Shown piece after piece: positions 34,660 through 46,729 of a DNA stretch of 64,000 bases. A program made the position numbers and the translations under genes. Under the pieces are notes generated by a model, which worked only from the letters and a program-made list of their open reading frames with translations, was not told the DNA's origin and made no database searches. The stretch is taken from contig WFMF01000090.1 of the NCBI GenBank assembly GCA_011033025.1, positions 372,001 through 436,000 on the forward strand, given 5' to 3'. Source of the DNA: Beroe forskalii. Lineage: Eukaryota > Ctenophora > Nuda > Beroida > Beroidae. Position 1 is the first letter of the stretch. Each line of letters starts with the position of its first letter.

Positions 34660-37110
34660 CCCCCTAGAAATGGGGGGTGGGAATAGAGGGAGGGCGTTTT
34701 TAAACACAAAGAATAATTTAGTACATTTATCGTGAATGTAACTCAGTAACTTAATAGTTGAATTTTAATTCTTGAATAATAATTCTTGAATACTTGAATA
34801 ATAATTCTCCGAACTCTGGCACATACTTTGGTTCCTTTAATTTTGAAATAATATTTTATTTCTTATACAAATACATATCGCTGAACACACACAATTGAGC
34901 TAATGAACATTCCGTAGTATTGAACGTTATTTGAATTAGTCTAAATAGTCTAATGTAGAAGCAAATCGTTATTCAGACAGTTTAAACGCTCAAATGGTCT
35001 AATTCAGGGGTACATCTTCCCAAATTTAGTACCTTATGGAATTTGGACGTTAGTGATGTCCTTTTGAACAGGCTTAACTAATGTGTCAAAACTTATTAAG
35101 CTAGTACAATGTCAGAGTACTTTGAGATTATTTCTATTGAGATTGATACACATGCTAATTGCTACCTCAAACTGGCGCTTAAATAAAGGAAATAAAACAC
35201 TTATTTAGTTCTTTGTAAACAAAAAGGTATAGGTACAAGGATGACTAATGTACACTGTGCACAAATGAATGGGTAAGCGAATCAACAAAAATCATGAGCA
35301 AGTCAATGAAACCAGACTAAACTGTTTTTGGCGAGCGCATATATTCCCGTGTAGCCTTAAAACTTGACAACTATTCGAACAAATTTCATCGGTTGACGAT
35401 AACCTACAAGGAAACAACAACACATTAGCTTGTCAACGAAAAAGCAATGGAACCTAATGTGTATCTTGTCACACGGAAGTAAAAATTAAATGATTTTGGA
35501 ATTTGGCATTATGCCAGTTATTAAATTATTACTTTTTCGATAGAGCAGTAAATGAATAATCATTTAATATTACAAATTGAATTTAAATTGGATTACGAGC
35601 TATATTTGATCAAAATATAATGGGAATACTGAAATATTTCATTTTACCACATACCATGACATAATTTAACTATTTAAGGAGAAACACAAGAACACACACC
35701 ATATTATATGAACTCCTTAATACTAAATAGGTACCACGGACCGTTAGAAAACTATCCACGTATCAAATAACCAATGAAATAACTAAATAAAGTTCTCTAC
35801 CCATGTTCAATTCAGGATCTACTACTCAGTTGTTCTACAACAGTTCCGACTTTTCAATTTCATCCATGTTCAGATTGAATTTCACGTAAAATCATCCGAT
35901 AATTCTTAATGACAAAGTACCTAATTAGCTAATTATTCCAACACAGTGACACCTTGCTCGCTTCGAGCATGATCGTAAGATCAGTTCGTTGTCATTTCAA
36001 TAGAGAGATTAATTGACTAATAAGTCAACACGAATGGCGATTGTTCATTGTCCGTATCACTTTCCACAACATATAAAAACGTCTTAAAGTCACACAACAT
36101 GGCACAACAAGACAGCACACATGCATTTTATGTTTTGTCAACTGGTTAAGCGTGATAATTGCTCGCAGCAATAAAACATGTCAAGCTAAGTCAATGTCAT
36201 AATATATCTGATATTTGCCACATCTATTTGCCGTGTAAGGAAAAACAAGTGGTCCATAAATATGTCATCAGTTCACTACTGAAAATAATGATAAAGATGC
36301 CGCTTTCCAAAGCATTTGCTTGACTCATCGGTCATTAAAATAAATGTGAACATCTTCGTTAATGAGGCATTTATTTGCCATTCGGTCACACGTGACAAAA
36401 ACAGGCGGGAAAATCTAATGAAATTAGATTAGTAATTGGAAAGATTGGACATTCTAACAACTAATAACGTAACATGTCTGAGTTGTCAATGGCCGATGAT
36501 CATTGCCTGAAAAGTAGAAAGTCTGTCTCCAACATCATGGCCAATGCCTAATTATTAACTATTTTCGTCGCTTCCTATCTACTTTAGTGTTTTACTAATC
36601 ATGTCACCCCAAAAAGAAAAATTGCCTGGAAGCTCCTTCTTCTGGCAGTATCTAGTATCTAACTCAGACTTGACAAGCGACATTACATCTGACAAGCGAA
36701 GAGAAAGTACCTATACAAGTGTACAGCTAAGTATACAAGCATAAGTTGGTATCTAAGAGAAATTAGCCGCTACAAAACGTAAAATTAAGAGAGCTGATTA
36801 AAGTGAGTCGAATTTATATCTGGCTTGCATTGACAAGCAAACAATTCATTATATGGAGAGTATAACAATTACTGTACAGGAATGATGAAGAATGGAGCTG
36901 AGCTTGGCAGCAATTTACTAGTTTACTAATAGGGGCAATTTGACAATAGTCAGGAACAGCTTGTAAGTTAGAGGCAATTATAAGATTATAGAACATCCAA
37001 TAAAAGAATAAAGCAGTACCTAACTATCTGACTATATTGGAGGTAACTGGTAAGGTCGCTTTTCCCCTTTCCATATCTATGAGAGGCTGTTGGAAGCCCA
37101 TTTCAGTACT
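34660..37110. other. AT-rich spacer, no feature seen
   Basis: No exon pattern or repeat could be supported in 2.4 kb. Confidence 0.4.
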
Positions 37111-37117
37111 CGATTCC

Positions 37118-38145
37118 CGCACTATATAGAGACAGCGCACTATATAGAGACAAGCTGTTTTGGAGCCAAAGTTCACATTCTCTAAATAGTGCGTAAAAAC
37201 ACTATATAGAGACAACGCACTTTATAGAGACAAAAGAATTCTATGACTTGTATGAACAACTGATAAACATGAATGTTACCTGACCTTATTAGGATTACAC
37301 ATCTGTAACATACGTTAGATAGTGCTTGTTAGCTGACCTCATTAGGATTCCGGGACTCTTCGGACTTCCCCGTGTGCCCTGAGGAACTTCGCTCCTAAAA
37401 ACCATCGTGGTGGACTTCGAACTGGCCTTTCGGGACACCCTCCAGGACCATGCCATTCTACACTTTTTCGAGCAAGTGGGGGCCAGAGGGGAGGTCAGTG
37501 TCAGCAGCCTTCCTCTTCAGGGTCTTCTTGGCAAGATGGACAGCGATGAAGCCGGGTTGTTCATGATGGTTGTGGGAAGGAGGAAAACATGTGGGTGAGG
37601 AGTCTTGAACGGTCGGCCAGGCAGGAAATCCCCGAGGAGCTTCTGAGCACTTCCAGTAGGAGCGGAGGAGGTGTCGGAGCTGCGTCTGATGAGGTGCTGG
37701 AACAAGGGAAGAGCTAGGTGTCCTAGTTCATCTGTATGCAGGTAATGGAACCTTTTCTGTAGAGTAGACATGGTGCGAATGGGTTACTGGATGAACCTCC
37801 ATATATATACTAGCCGTAACGAATTACGCAACATGGAGTGGTCTGATCAAGTGCAGTTATCCGAGAACCGTTGTACATGACTACATGTTACTGTGACTGC
37901 ATGTTGTGTGGGACCAAGGCAATGTGACCCGCTACTGCGATCACTGATAAGGCACGCTTGTACGCTTAATGAGGTCTGAGGATGTGTCTCTATAAAGTGC
38001 GCTTTCACTCGAACTTTGTTCCGAACATACATTAACATATGGTCGACATTTTGTCTCTATATAGTGCGAAAAAACACTATATAGAGACAGCGCACTTTAT
38101 GGAGAAATGGTGTCTCTATATAGTGCGGTGTCTCTATATAGTGCG
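37118..38145. mobile_element. 1.03-kb element with CGCACTATATAGAGACA termini
   Basis: The 17-base end occurs at 37118, and its reverse complement closes the block at 38145. Two to four further copies of the motif in both directions lie within 130 bases of each end (37133, 37196, 38056-38130). The GC-richer interior has a frame LKTIVVDFELAFRDTL at 37398-37445, reminiscent of the MULE transposase core, but it does not continue as one. A target duplication is not clear (GATTCC against ATTACC). Confidence 0.6.
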
Positions 38146-38149
38146 ATTA

Positions 38150-41100
38150 CCTCAGTATTCCTCTAATTGCTCAGGTCAAAAATTTAAACCCGGTTTTAAA
38201 CTGCACATTTAAATTTGAAATATTCCTGAATAACTTACCCCCCGGTAGGAATTCGATCCATCAATTGTTGGTACTTAGAAGTAACGGAAGCACACATGAC
38301 GATTACTCCTTTCCTCCTTCTTGCTCTGGACACCCAAATCGATTATAAAACCGGCACACAAGCGACAAGAATAAACCGTATTGTTATTCTCTCTCGCGAG
38401 AACCAAGCTTTGAAGAAAACAGATGAAAACAATGAGCATCTAAGAATACCACGAGAGAAATGGAACCGGCTCATGAGTCATATCGGCGAAATACTATACT
38501 CTTGTACATTAATGTACAATTATCTTTTTGTCATCTCTCCAATATTGTCTTCAGTGAGGTGGGTAGGTAGTAATTTTATAAGTTTCTATTGCTAATGCTA
38601 CGCAGGTAACGTAAATAACGCTTTGAATAACTAATACTTTGTACCGATACTTTTCAGTACGAATGCTTTGTAATTCCAAACGAACTCATGAGCTAATGGT
38701 GTTCCAAATATTCCTACAAAGTGCGGGTTTTCATTTTATTGTGTACAGTGAAGGGGAGCTTCCAAATAACTTAACAATCGATGGAATGATGGGTTTTTGC
38801 TATAGATGCGTACTATAAACTATAACGGAGAAGAAAAGTGAGAAATTAAGTAGCAAGCCATAGGAACACAGGTTAACAATTCAGCAATTCGATAATTGGA
38901 GCAACAGATCATGTATGGAGCAACAGATCATGTAGCTCTCAAGAAATTCACTTACCGGCTTAATTGAGTATGACTTGATATTCATTAAAATCATGAATAG
39001 GTACATAATTAGTTTATCAACGAAATTTGAGTCTTATTAATATTTGATAATTTATGCCATGATGCCACCATATTACTCTTCGAATCTCTACTCAGAAGTT
39101 AATACCTATCACGCTTCTGCCTGACACCAGTATGGTTTTACATTGACACCTGTATAACCGGACACCAGGTCAGTGTGACACCATTTCGCTCTGACACCAT
39201 TTTACTGACACCAGCGTACTTTGACACCAGGAACTGTAACATGAGTTCACTTTGAGAATGAACTCGTGGCAAATAAAGATCTGATATTGACAGATATACT
39301 ATTTGAACTTCTGAAAGGGTTTCCTCAACATTGACAATTGCTCAATTGGGAATTTGGGAGCACCACAAAAGACTGAACTGTACTATTGAGAGGTGCTGCA
39401 ATCAAGTAAGTACCTACCATCGATCATGAAAACATCAAATTTTAGAAGTTGAGGAATAGAGACATATTTTCAGCTTTGAAGCTTCCAAAAAGGTGCATTC
39501 AGTTTTTGAAGAGTTACACGATATGTTGGATACTGATTTGGGAACGAAAATAACCACAAAATACTAAAAAGCTAAACTAAAATCATGACTAAGAAGACGT
39601 GTCATTCACTAAACGAAGAACAATTATTGCTGAGCTGCTCACTATTATAAGGCAATTGTTAGAGCATCAGAATCGCATAATTCAATGCGCAGCGAGAGTT
39701 AAACTGCGACGCATAATGTGACGCCGTATGTGGTTTTATAAAGATAGGCTAGCAGTGAGACCCAGGGAGATATCATCCAGGCTTTGTCATGAACACAATC
39801 ATAAAACACACATTCAACTAATAACACACTCTCACATTCTCAAAATACCATATGAGCTTATGAGAAAGGTACAAAATCGATCGAAGCAATTGTTCTTGTC
39901 GAGCCATTCTTATAATAGCTATCACCTACCCTCAGAATAATTTACACTTCGTCTAGCAGTATTTATACGAACCATGACGCCGAATGAACGATTTCCATTG
40001 CCATCGGTATTTTAATACTACTCACTTATTCTACTGCTGAAATATATATACTTGGGGATCCTAAAATCTAATGTCATTGTCACACCATGGCTCCAGTGGA
40101 GCAAGGATCCAGTCATGGAGCAATGGAGCATGGCTCCATAAATGGAGCATGGTCTAGTGCTGTATTCCACGCTAGCCACCCCAACCTTCTCGAGAACATA
40201 TTATTAGCTCCGCAATATGGCAGTGTTGGAGAATAATGTGGTGGCACGCGGAGAATATTATGACAATAAGATAAAGTCACGTGATCAAGAAATATACGTA
40301 TTTCTAGATCATCAAATCTCCACGTTTAACCCTGATGATGATGTCACAATCACCCTCCTATATTAGAAGTGGGTGACTGATACCAGGGAGACTAATCTCC
40401 TGATTACTACGATCTCTAAAGTCTAATCCTAACTTCCTATAATACAGATATTACTGAGTCCACAATATGGTGAATGGTCTCTTTCACTCAGGCAGATAAT
40501 CTCTTACCTACCAACCAATAACCATCGCGGGTGTATTAGCTCACCCGTAGATCACGAAATCGTCTTGACCAATCATCGCGCGAGTTTACGGTCAATGTTT
40601 AATGGGTCTGTGGTTAACTATAATACGCCGTTGATATTAAGTCGGAATTCAAAAATTGAATATTCACTTTGATAAGATATTATGAATGACAGTCTGTGGC
40701 GTCATTTGACAATTTCAAACCAAGATAATTATGTCATTATGAACTGCAGCGTATGCAAATAGTATTGAGATGACGAATATCGCAAATCTATAATCATTTG
40801 AATTATAGATTCATGGCTTCTTGGATCTTCGGTGATCGATGATTTGTATTGTAAAATTCGATTCATCGCATGACATCCTATGAATAGAACTGTGAAGATG
40901 ACTCGAAGCAAAATCACATATTATATAAATTATCTACAGACTTATGTACTGACCGAAGGCAAAATAAAAACGAAAGCAATGAGAAAATAATTACCCTAAA
41001 CATGAATATTGTGCCTATGACGTATCGAGTCATAATGAGAACCTTTGTGATGTTATACAAAAGCATCATAAGTTGTTGAGTTCTTGGTATACTCACTGAC

Positions 41101-43980
41101 AAACCTCCTGTGGTTTGAGAGTGTAGCAGGTATTGTGTGTATTTGGAGGTTCTGTGTTAAATGTATAATGTATAGCGCATTGTTGTAGTCGTAGGGCAGT
41201 CTGTAAATCAAGGATTTGTGTATTTGGTGATTATCCTATTATAGGCTTAGAGGCTTATAGGGTTATTACAAAGTCACCCCCAGCTACAAGCCGAACAGAG
41301 TGATTTAATTATTAGAAAATCAGACAATTCCAACACCTATGTTCATTTCGCGCGCGGCGTTACGGTTTTGAATACTACAAAAACTCATAAATGTTAGCAG
41401 AACTAAAGATGCAATAAAGAAAATGCTCTGTGACCACTGACCAGTCATATTACATTCAACATAGTACGAAGGTAAGTTTACACAAAGGTTGACCATATTA
41501 ACAATGTAATTCCAGTGCATAAATGTGAATATACAATCAAAGTAACTAAGTCCTTTGTTCCGACGAAGGACCCTTTTTGAATTATAATTTCAGTGCTCAG
41601 TCGCTTACTTGAGATGATGTCAAAGGTTTTCATGATTTTATAGCTCAGTAGAAATGGCGTGAATAGTTTTCATTTTCATGCCACACTTAACATGACATCA
41701 ATTGTCGTCATAATTTCACACTTCAAAGCGATGAATTGATGATAGTTACATGGCTTAAATTTTTCGAGCGTTGGTTATCTTATGTATCTTACTCAATTAC
41801 AATTCTTCTTACGCTAGCTAAATGAGCAAATAAAAAAATAAAAAAACCAAAGCAGCCGAAAACACATTTTATAATCTTGCATGACACACTGAAAAAGACA
41901 GGGGCAGAATGCTGGTAGAAAAAAGTGGAAAAGAATCACCTGGAATTCAGGGACTAGAAGCAGCCAATAAAAGAGCTTTCTGGGTTATTTCATCGCAGTA
42001 TATGGTACACTACACTAAAAACCATACGATACAAGAAAGTGAGGGTTTATTGAAATTGTCAGATAACATGAACTGTAATTCAAAAAGCAACCTTTCAAAC
42101 GTGATGAAATATACGCTAGTCAAGTTCCAATAACAGTTTCTACGTTACAAAAATAACCGCGGCATTGGAATTTTATTCTCAGTCCGAAGGAGCTATGAAA
42201 TTAACGCCAAACATCAAAACTATATTTACATTGAAATATATGAGAGAAGCCAATGTATAATGCCTGCACTTTGTACAAAGCATAAAGAAGCATGAAAATT
42301 TCTTTTTCTTGCTTGTGCAAAAATTCAGTAGAATTATTCTTCGGGCTGGATTTTGGAAAGTTCTTGTGGTTGAACAGGTCTTGCTGCCAACAAGCTGGTT
42401 AATAATTGTTTCTTGAATTTGTATTCGTCTATCGTAGAATAGTTTTATTTCATATAATTCCAAACGAAGGTAGCATTTGAAAAAATGTCTCGACAATTAC
42501 AGAGGTTTCTTTTAATAAATAGGAAAAAACTACGTAAAAACCAAAAATAGAGCTCTAATATCTGAAATTCTGCAAACTTTAAAAGATCAAAGAATAAGAT
42601 TTAACATGTACGTAAATACTTTAATTGTTTGAAAACTACCTATACATACTTCTTTAAGATAAATCAGCACCCACACCCTTACCATGATATTTTATATTAT
42701 TTAGTAGAGAAATATAAAGAATTCATAATAATGATATAAACAACTCTGGTTCCAGGTTCCTATGAGGTTTACCTTAGGCTAGGTTATATCATGTTCATGA
42801 AGCACCCCTACATATCATGAATATGATGGTATTTTGCCAAAAAACACAAATTGAAGCGCGCGCCTTGTTTTTATTTTTCATCATTCAGATCGAGTCAATA
42901 TTCATCTATATGATAAAATGGGTTTGGGGACAACTACACTTTCCAATTAGACCCGTTTCATTATGTCTAAGTCAATCTATGATAATTGATAAGATATTAA
43001 TATTTGAGATTTTATTTTCAGACATATTTTCTTCTGGTATTACTATTATCGCTCCATTACATCCATAGGTAAATTATTCATTATTACATCCTAAAAATAG
43101 GAGGAATGACAGGATAAGTACTGCTATTATAGCACGGATATATTAATTAATGCTAATGTTTAATTAATTGTTGACAGATATACTACTATAAGTCTATGAC
43201 ACACCAGTGTGCACGTGACTCAGACAACATTAATCGACGTTCATAATCGACCTATGACGTTCGTTATTTACCAGATCCAAAAATAGTATACTCTGATCTT
43301 CAGATCATATTTAGAATGTACAGTTTTGACTACCAAATCAATACCGGACCTTATTTAGTCAGCCAATACACGGGCGAAACATTATTTGGTGGCATGTCAA
43401 AGTTCAGCTGACATGGGAAGAGTCGTTGTCAATTTATGTGGCGAATAAAGACGCGCCATTGGCTGTTCGCGTATTATACTGTCAGCTAAAAATGTTACCA
43501 TTTACAAATATTTAAATAATTCTCAATCAAAGTCCAGAATTTGGTAATTTGTTTTGTCATAGCTGGATGATAGTTACTAAGTTCCTTCTTTCCTTATACT
43601 TATACCTCTATGTCAGAAGCATTTAGGTAGAAGTGAATTTATGACAAGCATGACATGCCACCAACTATGACGAAACAAATTCCTGAATTTTGAATTTTGA
43701 ATTATTTTCAGTTTAATATGAGATAAAGAATTTGATGAGACCAAAAACTGGGAAAACTTTAACGAATTTTGAAATGGGTGGTCATTACTTGATCGGAAAT
43801 AATTATTACGAATTCAAACCGTAAGGGCTTCCGGTGTTCTTGCTATTTCTGAAAAAATAATGACCGATATTAGACATGGAAATATTTTAAAAAGCTCACC
43901 TTTTTCTTCGACATCTTAGTTCGCAGCTCTGTTGACCCTCCTTTACATCACGGCTACGCAGTAACAATCAGTTAGCGTGG
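38150..43980. other. AT-rich region, no supported gene
   Basis: Six kilobases with only short AT-driven frames. Minus-strand hydrophobic frames at 40729-41520 and a 105-codon frame at 42179-42496 do not match a family or show exon borders I trust. 39117-39235 carries seven scattered TGACACCA motifs. Confidence 0.4.
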
Positions 43981-44182
43981 GATTGTGATTTCGTGCCAGT
44001 TTTCAATGGGGTTGGCAAGTAGGGGGAGCCCATGTATCCGTTTTGGTGACAAGGGCTCCCCCTATTCTAGGTATCACAAATTACAGAGTTCACCGTACCC
44101 AAGCTTCCCTACACATGGGATAACCTCTTATGAAAGCTCCCCCATACACTGCTCCCCTAATCTAGGGATCCCCTGATTGTCC

Positions 44183-44660
44183 GGGGCTCACTCTATACCC
44201 GGTCTCGCCCATACCAGACTCACCCTACCTTGGGCTTCGCCATACCAGGCTCCACCGGACCTCGGGCTTCACCAATGCCTTGGGATAACTGATACAGGGC
44301 TCACCCCACCAGGCTCACCTACCTTGGGCTTCGCCATACCAGGCTCACCTGATCCTCGGGCTTCACGGATGTTCTGGGATAACCCCATACAGGGGCCTCA
44401 CCTGCACCAGACCACCCTGGGCTTCACCATACCAGGCTCCACTGAACCTCGGGCTTCACTGATGTTCTGGCCTCACCTCAAACATGGCATCACCCATACC
44501 AGGCTCACCCCATTGGGCTTCACCGTACCTGGCTCTACCTTATCCTGGGCCACACTGATGTTCTGGGCTATCCTCGAAACATGGGATCACCCATACCAGG
44601 CTCACCCTTACCTTGGGCTTCACCGTACTTGGCTCCACCTAACTTAGGCTCCACCCCTCA
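44183..44660 (+). repeat. Irregular minisatellite (TTGGGCTTCACCATACCAGGCTC)
   Basis: Variants of CACCATACCAGGCTCACC, CTCGGGCTTCACTGATGTT and CTGGGATAACC recur in higher-order groups. The 156-codon frame across it is repeat-derived. Confidence 0.85.
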
Positions 44661-44811
44661 TTTGGAAACAAAACATTTCGTAAAAAACAAAAACTCCCAC
44701 GAAATGCCCAATCTCGAAAACGCTTTTTACGGAAAACCGCCCCCCGGCAAACCCACCGGCCTGGCCCTCACTCCGTGCTTCGTTAAACGGGAAACCACCC
44801 ACCGCACCTGC

Positions 44812-44857
44812 TCACGTCACGAAATCACGCAAACGTGACGTCATGGTAACGTCACCC
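44812..44857. promoter_or_regulatory. CRE-like cluster
   Basis: A perfect TGACGTCA at 44836-44843 lies between further CGTCA half-sites (TCACGTCACG at 44811-44820, AACGTCACC at 44848-44856) in a CpG-rich patch. An ATG follows at once (44843-44845) in a frame open to a donor-like CCACAAG/GTTAAG at 44972. It could be a promoter with a first exon for the gene ending at 45775, but the phase does not match the exon at 45252. Confidence 0.35.
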
Positions 44858-45065
44858 AAACCGGCGTGGCTCACGCGTTGGCGTGATTTCTTCCCGCTCA
44901 CACCGGTCATGTTCCCGCACCTTAAAACTGCTCCCAACTCCAAGCTCACCATCGTGCAACTGCCACAAGGTTAAGTGTTTCACTGATTCACTCACGTACT
45001 TTATTTTCAATTAAATTGGTAATTGGTTTCATGATTTTAATGGCAGTACTCATATATGTTCAGGA

Positions 45066-45186
45066 ATCAGGTCGCTCGATCAATGGAGGACTAGATGAAG
45101 AAGCGCGACTTTGCAGTACGCGCGAACAGTTAATTTGTGTATCTTCATCAAGCCCTCCATCAATCGGACGATCTGCACACGCATAT
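45066..45186. repeat. Small inverted-repeat element, copy 1
   Basis: GTCGCTCGATCAATGGAGG at the left pairs imperfectly with CCCTCCATCAATCGGACGAT at the right. A similar arrangement is at 48293-48416. Confidence 0.5.
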
Positions 45187-45251
45187 GAATTACTTACCTT
45201 GCTTCCCATGGCCTCTTGTTCCTGCTTTCTAACACCTCCCCTATCTTTCAG

Positions 45252-45775
45252 CGCCAAGGTCCGCGGCATGTTCAAGCAGTACAGTAACTACAGTTCTAGG
45301 CACGGGAGTGAAACGGGCTCCCTCCCCTCTAGGACTGGGTATGTTAATGTTCAAGGCGATGTATTTCTGTTGCCGAAAGTGATAATACTATCTAAATCTT
45401 ACTTTTTATACCTTGCCTGCCTCTTTAACCCCTGACAACAACAATAGAACGGGCTAAAAAATCAAATTTTTGCCAAATCTTCCTAGCTTCCTAACTTTGT
45501 CTAACACATCCCTTCAGTAACTCTGTCTAACCCTCTTTTTTCCCTCAGTAACTCTTCTAACACCTCCCTCCATTAACCATTTCAGTAACCATTCTAACCC
45601 TTCCCTCCCTTCAGGTACTCCCTAACTTTTCTAACGCATCCCTCCCATCAGTAACTTCGTCTAACCCCTCCCTCCCCTCAGGTACTCCGCTGGATCTCAC
45701 GGCAGGTCGCACAGTTTCAGTGCCAAGGACCGGAAGCCCCTAACCGCTCAATCCCGTATCTACCACGAGCACTGA
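45252..45775 (+). CDS. Unidentified gene, last two coding exons
   Basis: Exon 45252-45338 (KVRGMFKQYSNYSSRHGS, then ETGSLPSRTG) joins in phase 2 across a GT/AG intron to 45682-45775 (YSAGSHGRSHSFSAKDRKPL, then TAQSRIYHEH and a TGA). Codon use and matching phase support it. The sequence is hydrophilic, Ser/Arg/His-rich, and could be the cytoplasmic tail of a membrane protein; I do not recognise it. Upstream exons were not found. Confidence 0.5.
45480..45690 (+). repeat. Tandem repeat of a 3' splice-site-like unit
   Basis: The end of the intron before 45682 consists of about six variable copies of TCTAACCCCTCCCTCCCCTCAGTAACT. Each contains a pyrimidine tract plus CAG. Only the last copy borders the exon. 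Confidence 0.75.
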
Positions 45776-45934
45776 ACATTGACCACACCACCACTACCAC
45801 TCCCGTTATATGTATAAACCACGAACAATATCACGCTCCCAATTCATATATACATTGACTGGCGATGTGTATGTATTATTCCATATATGGGTAAATTACT
45901 AGAGGTATTTTGCGGTTACCGTGCGAACTGCAGT

Positions 45935-46040
45935 GTTGTGTGCGCGGCAGTCGTTTGCGCGGCGTAAATCATATAAATAACAAGTCTGTACGCCGCGCAA
46001 ACTTACGCCGCGCACACAAAACTGCTGTCCGAACTGCTAG
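45935..46040. repeat. GC-rich inverted repeat
   Basis: GTGTGCGCGG and TTTGCGCGGCGTA pair with TACGCCGCGCAAA and CCGCGCACAC, flanked by CGAACTGC copies. It would form a long hairpin. Confidence 0.7.
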
Positions 46041-46174
46041 TGCTACTGTTAATACCATATATGGTATGGTATATCTTTGTGAGCGAATACTCGTGGTTTT
46101 ATAACCACAACCCCTTGTATACCACCCCGGACATTTTATATCTACTTTAGAGGCGTAAGACGAACACGCAGACA

Positions 46175-46300
46175 ATATAGAGCCCTGCGAGAGCAGGGCT
46201 CTATATAATATTTAAATGTCGACAGCGTAGCTGGAGACATTTAAATAATTTAGAGTGCGAGGCGAAGCGAAGCTGAGCCGAGTGCTCTAAATCATATTTC
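46175..46300. other. Three consecutive stem-loops
   Basis: Stem 1: 14 perfect base pairs (ATATAGAGCCCTGC) closed by GAGA, 46175-46206. Stem 2: ATTTAAATGTC/GACATTTAAAT, 46210-46246. Stem 3: TTTAGAG...CTCTAAA, about 46249-46295. Function is unknown. Confidence 0.6.
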
Positions 46301-46424
46301 TGCGGTGAATCTGAGCCTCTAAAGTACTATAGTAGTCGAACGGTGTACAAAGACACACCCTGTACAACAAGCACATTACCTTATATGGTAATAATAGAAA
46401 ATGCTTGTTAACACAAAACAAAAA

Positions 46425-46725
46425 GCGCATAACTCAGCCGTTTTTTGAGCAATTTTGATCAAACTTTCAGGATATTACGAGCAAGATATGACCAATACAT
46501 TCCTGGGTAGCTAACATTTCTGACCCTCAGAAATTGAGATATGACAGATAAACCGGTGTTTGTTTTAAAGTTACCGCTTAACGACTGGCTTTTCGGTCAT
46601 AACTCCGCTTCTGGAGCTCAAAAATGAATCTAAACTTCACTGAGATGTTGCCTTTATGAAGCTCTAAATATCCTGAAAGTTTCATCAAGTTTGCTCAAAA
46701 ACCTCGGAGATATGCACATTTTGTA
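46425..46725. repeat. Foldback (MITE-like) element, about 300 bp
   Basis: The first 50 bases (TTTTTTGAGCAATTTTGATC, AAACTTTCAGGATATT) are an imperfect reverse complement of the last 50 (AATATCCTGAAAGTTTCATC, AAGTTTGCTCAAAAACC). No ORF is present. Confidence 0.6.
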
Positions 46726-46729
46726 CCCG

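Noticed and set aside
40729-41520. Possible multi-pass membrane protein on the minus strand
   Set aside because: Hydrophobic short frames are expected in AT-rich DNA; no conserved motif or consistent splice phase was found.
44177-44647. 156-codon frame
   Set aside because: It lies wholly within an irregular minisatellite and is repeat-derived.
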